From Vermamoeba vermiformis (taxonomy: Eukaryota > Tubulinea > Echinamoebida), in NCBI GenBank assembly GCA_045837725.1, contig JBEWZL010000294.1:62001-126000 (forward strand): a stretch of 64,000 bases of DNA, written 5' to 3'. The notes below the pieces were generated by a model. The model did not search any database. It worked only from the letters and a program-made list of their open reading frames with translations, and was not told the origin of the DNA. This document shows positions 58,801 through 64,000 of this stretch, piece by piece. The position numbers were made by a program, and so were the translations under genes. The number at the start of each line of letters is the position of its first letter. Within the stretch, counting starts at the first letter, position 1.

Positions 58801-60686
58801 TTAGAAGTCAACGAATGCCCATTGATCTGCCTTGACTTCAGGACAGAGCCAGTTGTGCATGTAATACTCGAACAGACCTGGCTCGAGACCCATGCACAAA
58901 TTACTCTCTGTTAGTTTGGCGTGCTCCATAATATCTACGAATACAACGAGGTCTTCTCCTTGCTGAAATTAAGTTAATATGAGATATTGTCCCTTAAGCA
59001 ATTGGAAATTCTGTCGCTACTTACGCGCTTAGCGATGGTCAATAGTGACTCTAACAGGGCATTGACAGGTGTCTTCGAGGCAATAAAGTATTGAATAAAC
59101 ACCGAATTGATGGTTTTGTAGCGAGGATGAGACAGCACTCTCTTTGGGGTTGAATAAAATGAGAACAGATCCGTGATTTGTTTTGTTGCCGGATCCTCCA
59201 CCACGTAAGTAGTAAGAAGCTTCTCGCGCGTCGCAAAGTGGTGTTTAAATTCCCCAAATGAGAGTGCTGGGGCCACAGCAAATCTAGCCAAATAGTTCGT
59301 CACAAAGGTATAACATTGAGGCAGATCTGCTTCAGTCAAGGGCCGCAATCCTGTCACTTTGACGATCTAAAGCTAACATTAACTCACGCACACATAAATA
59401 ATTGCATAAAAGAACTTACCGGTTCAGGCTTAGCGACTGGCGGTGAACCACGCGGGTTGCAGAAACCAATTTCAGCCATCTTAGGGAAGTCAAAAATGAG
59501 TCCGTACATTCTATTAAATCACTATTAGTTGTGTCACCAATTAAACTAATTCGAGGTGCGTGTGCCGTACCTGGATTCACAGACGCGGAAAAAGTCCGGT
59601 TTGTTGACACCGAGCACGAAGAGCCCTTGTTGCGCGAGTTTAGAGTTCAATGACAAGCGGCGCACGAGTTCTTTCACGATCACTTTGGCCAGCTTTTTGC
59701 CGCGCAGCTTTTGATGCACACCTAACAGCTTGACGTGGTAGAGTGGCACGACCCTAATAGGCATTATTATTAATACTTCAGTTGTGCTACGTTATTGCAG
59801 CTATCATACTTGTTATAAACGCGCAGTACCATGGGCACGGCGGCAATAAATGCGACTAATTTGTGCGTGGCTTCGACTTCAACGGCAACATAGACTGGTT
59901 CAAAGCCTGGGAACGTGTCTTTGGCGTCATCACTGCCGACGAGTGTCCATTTGAGGAACTCTTTGGTGTGATGTTCGCGGAACACGTGATCGGGGTCTTC
60001 AGTGTTATTCGCGTCTAAAAACTCGAACAACTCATCGACCTGCATTGTTGTTAAGATCAGATCCGCTATTATTACTCTCAACAATATTGTCTTGTTCGTA
60101 ATGTAGTAAAATCAACTAGTGCTTACATGAGCAGGAATGTTCATATCTAATTTAAGCCAAGCAAATCCCTTGGGCAAGTTGTAACTGGTCTTGCGGACTG
60201 GTTGTTCAATGATGGGCATGTCCGTTGCACCATCGCCTAATAATTTAGTTGGATTTTTAATACATCGAATAGGTAGATCTTATTAATGTACCTTCAGGGA
60301 GTTCGACTGATTTCTCAACAGGCTTCCAGAACAAATTTTTTCGCGAGGCAAAGAGACGATCGACAACATTGCGCCAAGTAAGTGATGAATCGATTGGCAC
60401 GTGACTCTCCGCCAAGTGTGGTGATATTTTTTTGACTACAAGATGGCAGAAAGGCTCATCGAGATGGTTCTGTTCAAGCAAGATTAAAATTAAATTGAAA
60501 AATTTTCAAATAAATAATAAATGCAACTGATATTTAATATCCTCTATTGTAGCATTCTCGTCGCTATATAGTGCATTTTGTTACCTTCCAATTTTTGCAA
60601 ACTTGACGTAGAGTTGAAATTGCGTGCAGATCATAAAACGCAGCTGATCTGAGGAAGAATTGAGGAGGGAGCTCCGCTAAAGACAT
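58801..60686 (-). CDS. F-box domain fused to an N-myristoyltransferase-like protein
   Basis: Start ATG 60684-60686. Exon 1 gives MSLAELPPQFFLRSAAFYDL, HAISTLRQVCKNWK, a clear F-box (LP...L..LR.VCK.W). Exon 2 gives SLTWRNVVDRLFASRKNLFW. The NMT fold begins NLPKGFAWLKLDMNIPAHV, DELFEFLDANNTEDPDHVFR, TKEFLKWTLVG, KLVAFIAAVPMVLRVYNK. The acyl-CoA site is PLYHVKLLGVHQKLRGKKLA, KVIVKELVRRLSL, and the C-terminal repeat has LARFAVAPALSFGEFKHHFA, TTYVVEDPATKQITDLFSFY, LFEYYMHNWLCPEV. About 520 residues. NMT attaches myristate to N-terminal Gly. Here the oxyanion-hole Phe of the recalled NFLCVHKKLR motif is Leu (VKLLGVHQKLR), and the C-terminus ends FVDF rather than in the usual Leu-rich end. Activity is therefore uncertain. 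All splice junctions between the F-box and NMT parts are in frame. Confidence 0.8.
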
Positions 60687-60856
60687 TCTTGAGTATTTTT
60701 ACTAATCCGAATGATCTAAGGAGCGTGTATGCACGTTCAAAGTCACAATTAAAATGACAAAAATAGACAACACGTAATTAGGTTTCAAATTTTTAATTAC
60801 ATTAATGTACAATAGTAACCACTAACTATAAGAGAGTAGTAGTAGTTGGTTTTCTT

Positions 60857-61725
60857 TTAGTTCAAATCGAACAACAAGAATTCAGCAGGTCCTTCGCCAG
60901 TACTCTCGATGACAAGGTCTTCTACGGCTCTTTCGATGAATGCGCCGTCACCTTCTTTCAGTTCTACACCGTTGAGTTTAAGAGCAGAGTTGGCCTTGGT
61001 TTGGATTAAGTGCAAGTAGCCGTAACGAGTAGCAGGCAGTTTGTACGAGACCTTGTTGTCTTTCTCTAATATAGAGGCGTATACTTTGCTGTCTTGATTG
61101 ACCTTAATGGAGTTTTCTTCGCTCTGAGCAAAACAATTTGGATTAGCATCGAAGTTTACTCCGATCGGATCTGAAGCGCTTACGTTGGGTGAGACGATTA
61201 AGCGCAGTTTGTTCTTCTTTTCTTCGTCACTGAAGTGCTTGGTAGTATAAGCGGGTTTCAATCCGTTTCGGCTCGGTTCAATCCAGACTTGAATAAAATG
61301 AACCCAATCTTTGTCGGATCCGTTGAATTCTGAATGGAAAATACCAGAGCCTGCACTAGTGAACTGCACATCACCCCTCTTAATAAGTTCTTTGTTCTTC
61401 ATGCTGTCTTGATGAGCTAAAGCTCCACTAACGACGTACGAGAAAATTTCAGCGTCTTCGTGAGGATGGGCACCGAATCCTTTGCTCGCTTTATAACATA
61501 AATTATTAATAATTGTCGAATGTACGAAATTGATTGAAGGGAGCTTTTGATTGAGCGCCGGTACTTACGTGAAACTCGATCTTCGTTAATGACAGCCAAG
61601 CTTCTATAACCGGGGAATCTTCGGTCGTAGTAGCTAGCAAATGAGAATGTATGATAAGAGTCGAGCCAGCCATGATTAGCGTGACCTCGATCTTCAGATT
61701 TGCGAACAATAATTTGAGCAGACAT
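60857..61725 (-). CDS. Pirin family protein (bicupin, YhhW/quercetinase type)
   Basis: Two exons. Exon 1: [52 protein letters not shown]. Exon 2: [56 protein letters not shown], ending [10 protein letters not shown]. The metal ligands are His-x-His (HPHED), a later His (HSEF) and the following acidic residue, as in pirins that bind Fe or cleave quercetin. About 270 residues. This form is close to bacterial YhhW-type pirins. It could act as a nuclear cofactor or a dioxygenase. The single intron falls at the same kind of GTAAGT site as elsewhere. Confidence 0.9.
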
Positions 61726-62221
61726 GTGTTTGTTGTTTGTAGTTATTGAGTTGTGTGTTGTGTTGTGTTTAATTAATTGTTGAAGTGGAATGAAAGATAA
61801 GGCGCGACAATGGTTTTTATAGTTTTTTGGATTGAAATCTTCCAGAATCCATCCAGTAGATCACGACAAAAACAACAACCTTCCAGAAAGATGACACCGT
61901 CGTATACGACGTGCAGTTATTCTGCTACTATTTGTAGAAGCCGAAGGTCCTGAAAGGAATGCTTTGGATCATCCGCAACGATTTCACGTATCAAGATAAA
62001 GATTATGCCGGCTGCATACTTGAACTTAAGTGTTCTTAGGTACTGCTTTTGATTGATGTTGCATGTTTGTGCTTGTTTGTGTCTTGCGTAGAAGATAATC
62101 GCTCGCTTTTGAACGTAAAAAGAACAAAAGTGCGCGTTGATTTTGTAAATAATATTGTATTTATATTTTTATGATAGTAACATCGGGTTGCATTACGCTA
62201 GAATAAATTCTTCAGAAGTTT
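61726..62221. other. Intergenic, no gene seen
   Basis: Pirin promoter and lectin 3' UTR. ATTCATTC-type short motifs and CA-rich leader sequence precede the pirin ATG. No gene supported. Confidence 0.5.
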
Positions 62222-64000
62222 TTACAAGATCTTCTTGCTGTCTTCTCTTCGCTTCTTGACAAAGACGTAGCCAGCGTAGACGAAGGCTTCGACGATCAAC
62301 AAGTAGAGCCACGACCACGAGAACGAAGACGAGGATTGGACATCAACGCCACGGTTTTGGTTTTGTTGGGCAACCATGCGAACTTCATTCTTGGCAGCCT
62401 GGAAGACAAAATATGAGTAAAGGTACAACGATTCGAACAGACGATCAATAACACGTACTTCAACACCAGTTCTGAGTTGATCAACAGTGGACATGAGAGT
62501 GCGCAAAGAGACCTTGAGCTCTTGCATCTCACGGGACATGTCTTGGTGGTTCGATGAGACCTTGTTTTGCACGCCGAGAACGTCGTTCCTAATGTACAAC
62601 ACGCGATTAATATCGATCATTGATTAATGGCTGTGTGAACTTACTTCAATTGGGCAACGATGCCATCATTGCTGCCAGTGCGGCCTGTCAAAAACAATTA
62701 GTAACATGGTAAGTTTGACGCGTGTCAAGGCAAGACTTACATGCAGCTACATCAGACTTGGTAGCCAAGCCCAAGACGTCAGCCTTGGTGGCCAAGCTGC
62801 TGAGATCAGGACTGCCGTAAGCATTGCCGCGGTTGCCAGAGGCCATGGCGTTGATCAAAGCATCGAGCTTGTTCTCAAGAGCTGAGTTGCCAGGCTGTTG
62901 TTGCTGTTGCTGAGTGTGCTGTTGGTTGAATTGTTGTTGTTGCTGCTGTTGTTGCTGTTGTTGTTGGTTTTGTTGTTCTTGAGTAGCACGAGCACGTTCT
63001 TGTTCCTCTTGACGTTGCTTCTCTTGTTGAGCCAACAATTCAGCTTGGGCACGCTCTTGTTGCAAACGTTGTTCGTCTCTGTTGCGGTCGAGCTCACGTT
63101 GACGTTCAGCAGCTTGTTGAGTCTCGCGGTCCTGATCTTCACCCCAGACTTGAGCGCGGTTGTTGACGTTAGGGTCTTGCATGGCGAGTCTGTAAGTGAC
63201 GAAGCTGTAGACGTCGTGGTTGTCAAACAAATCACCAGTCTCAGCAGTAACACCGAAGTAGCCGAGACGAGGCAACTCGAGGTACAAAGGTTCAGGGTTA
63301 CACACAGTCCACTTGCGGTGTTCTTCGAAGACTTGACCGCTGGTGTCGTACGAGACTTGGAGGCGCTTGTTGAAGTAAGCGACCTTCAATTTAATAGGGA
63401 TTTGACCGCGGAAGTTAACTTGACATGAGGCCAATTCAACATTTTTGCCGTCTTGGTTCTTGTCGTAGCTGCGAGTACCGTCGTTCAACACGATCTGGAT
63501 GCGAGGATTGTCGCGCTGCAACGCGATTAATATTGATCATAGTAGTATATGAGAATGTATGCTCACCTTGTTGTCGTTGTCAAAGGTGTCCAAGATCACA
63601 CCCAAGCCAGTCCACTGATCTTTGTTGCCAAAAATAGGACCAGGTTGCGAACGCTCCTTAGTGAACCAAACAGCCATACCTTCGTGCAGCATATTAGAAT
63701 CGTGTTTAATAGCAAATATAAGATCCTATTGTACTTACCGTCGGCACCCAAACGAGCAGGTGAGTCGGGATTGGGAGAAACACGAAGTTCGGTCAAAACC
63801 AACCAGTCAGAGTAGCTGTTGGGCTACACAGAGTGTTAGAACATGATTTTCAGGTATTTTGATTGAAGCAATGATAGTTACTGGACCTTAATTCAATTTA
63901 GGAAAAATTTCTTGAAGAGTCAACGGGATGACGTGGATTTGAATTTCAATAAATAGGCATAATAGCAAATATCGAATAATACGATTATAAAAATACTTAC
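62222..64000 (-). CDS. L-type lectin cargo receptor (ERGIC-53/VIP36-like), C-terminal part
   Basis: The 5' end lies beyond the window; the last bases (CTTAC) are a splice donor on the reverse strand. Visible exons begin NSYSDWLVLTELRVSPNPDS, then GMAVWFTKERSQPGPIFGNK, DQWTGLGVILDTFDNDNK and NPRIQIVLNDGTRSYDKNQD, the legume-lectin-type fold with the DTFDND calcium/sugar loop. YFGVTAETGDLFDNHDVYSF ends the lectin domain. A Gln-rich coiled coil with a poly-Gln tract follows, then a membrane helix (WLYLLIVEAFVYAGYVFV) and the short tail KKRREDSKKIL. The KKxx end (KKIL) is a COPI retrieval signal, so the protein cycles between ER and Golgi carrying glycoproteins. All but the N-terminus appears intact. 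Confidence 0.9.
62716..62727. repeat. TGACGCGTGTCA, one-mismatch copy in a lectin intron
   Basis: Differs from TGACACGTGTCA at one position and sits in a short intron of the lectin gene, like the perfect copies. Confidence 0.5.
62895..62995 (-). repeat. CAA/CAG trinucleotide tract encoding poly-Gln
   Basis: Alternating CAA and CAG codons give about a dozen Gln in a row plus a second tract with His and Thr, within the stalk of the lectin. Mixed codons argue for selection on protein rather than recent slippage. Confidence 0.75.

Overview
The window is nuclear DNA from an intron-rich, gene-dense unicellular eukaryote. Introns are short (about 45-120 nt), AT-rich and GTAAGT...TAG/CAG in form, intergenic gaps are small, and about 23 protein genes lie on both strands. 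The gene set (CLN5, phospholipase B-like protein, DPP8/9-type peptidase, Notum/pectin acetylesterase family, plant-type FPG glycosylase, Spt6, Utp12/WDR3, ERGIC-type lectin) fits a free-living amoeba-like or other unikont protist. I cannot name the species.

Layout. 1-315: 3' end of an unknown gene. 648-2309(-): short-chain reductase. 3123-3714(+): small membrane protein. 3971-5712(-): F-box plus polytopic membrane protein. 6069-8097(+): FPG DNA glycosylase. 8318-8733(+): small membrane protein. 8900-11320(-): phospholipase B-like hydrolase. 11465-13633(+): calponin-homology, tail-anchored protein. 13716-15727(-): PAP2-type phosphatase. 15740-21010: duplicated non-coding block bracketing a P-loop ATPase gene (17559-19909, -). 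21559-23883(+): ankyrin-SAM-SAM-U-box E3 ligase. 24466-24948(+): intronless unknown. 25684-29326(+): DPP8/9-like peptidase. 29604-30336(+): GPI cupredoxin. 30585-31742(-): CLN5. 32116-38010(+): three tandem Notum/PAE-like secreted esterases. 38399-38923(+): isochorismatase-like. 39044-42968(-): Utp12/WDR3. 43402-45611(+): membrane J-protein. 45758-46612(-): intronless SDR. 46959-49176(-): LRR protein. 49362-51368(+): FHA plus K/E-rich tail. 51561-56851(-): Spt6. 57699-58710(+): NmrA-like. 58801-60686(-): F-box fused to an N-myristoyltransferase fold. 60857-61725(-): pirin. 62222-64000(-, partial): L-type lectin.

The outstanding observation is in the ankyrin/U-box gene. Two ankyrin-repeat turns are each encoded by four successive 3-nt exons (TGG, TGG, CAA, GAC and AAC, CGC, GAT, GGA), each flanked by good splice sites. 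Only inclusion of all eight restores the canonical ankyrin spacing. A second strong signal is a perfect 12-bp palindrome, TGACACGTGTCA, present seven times and always inside an intron. Further intronic motifs resemble MADS (CArG) sites. The related GACAGCTGTC palindrome sits upstream of the tandem esterase genes. These suggest that introns here carry regulatory sites or hairpins.

Several genes serve the secretory/lysosomal system (CLN5, phospholipase B-like, lectin, cupredoxin, esterases). Four encode ubiquitin-ligase-type domains (two F-box fusions, one U-box, one possible F-box LRR).
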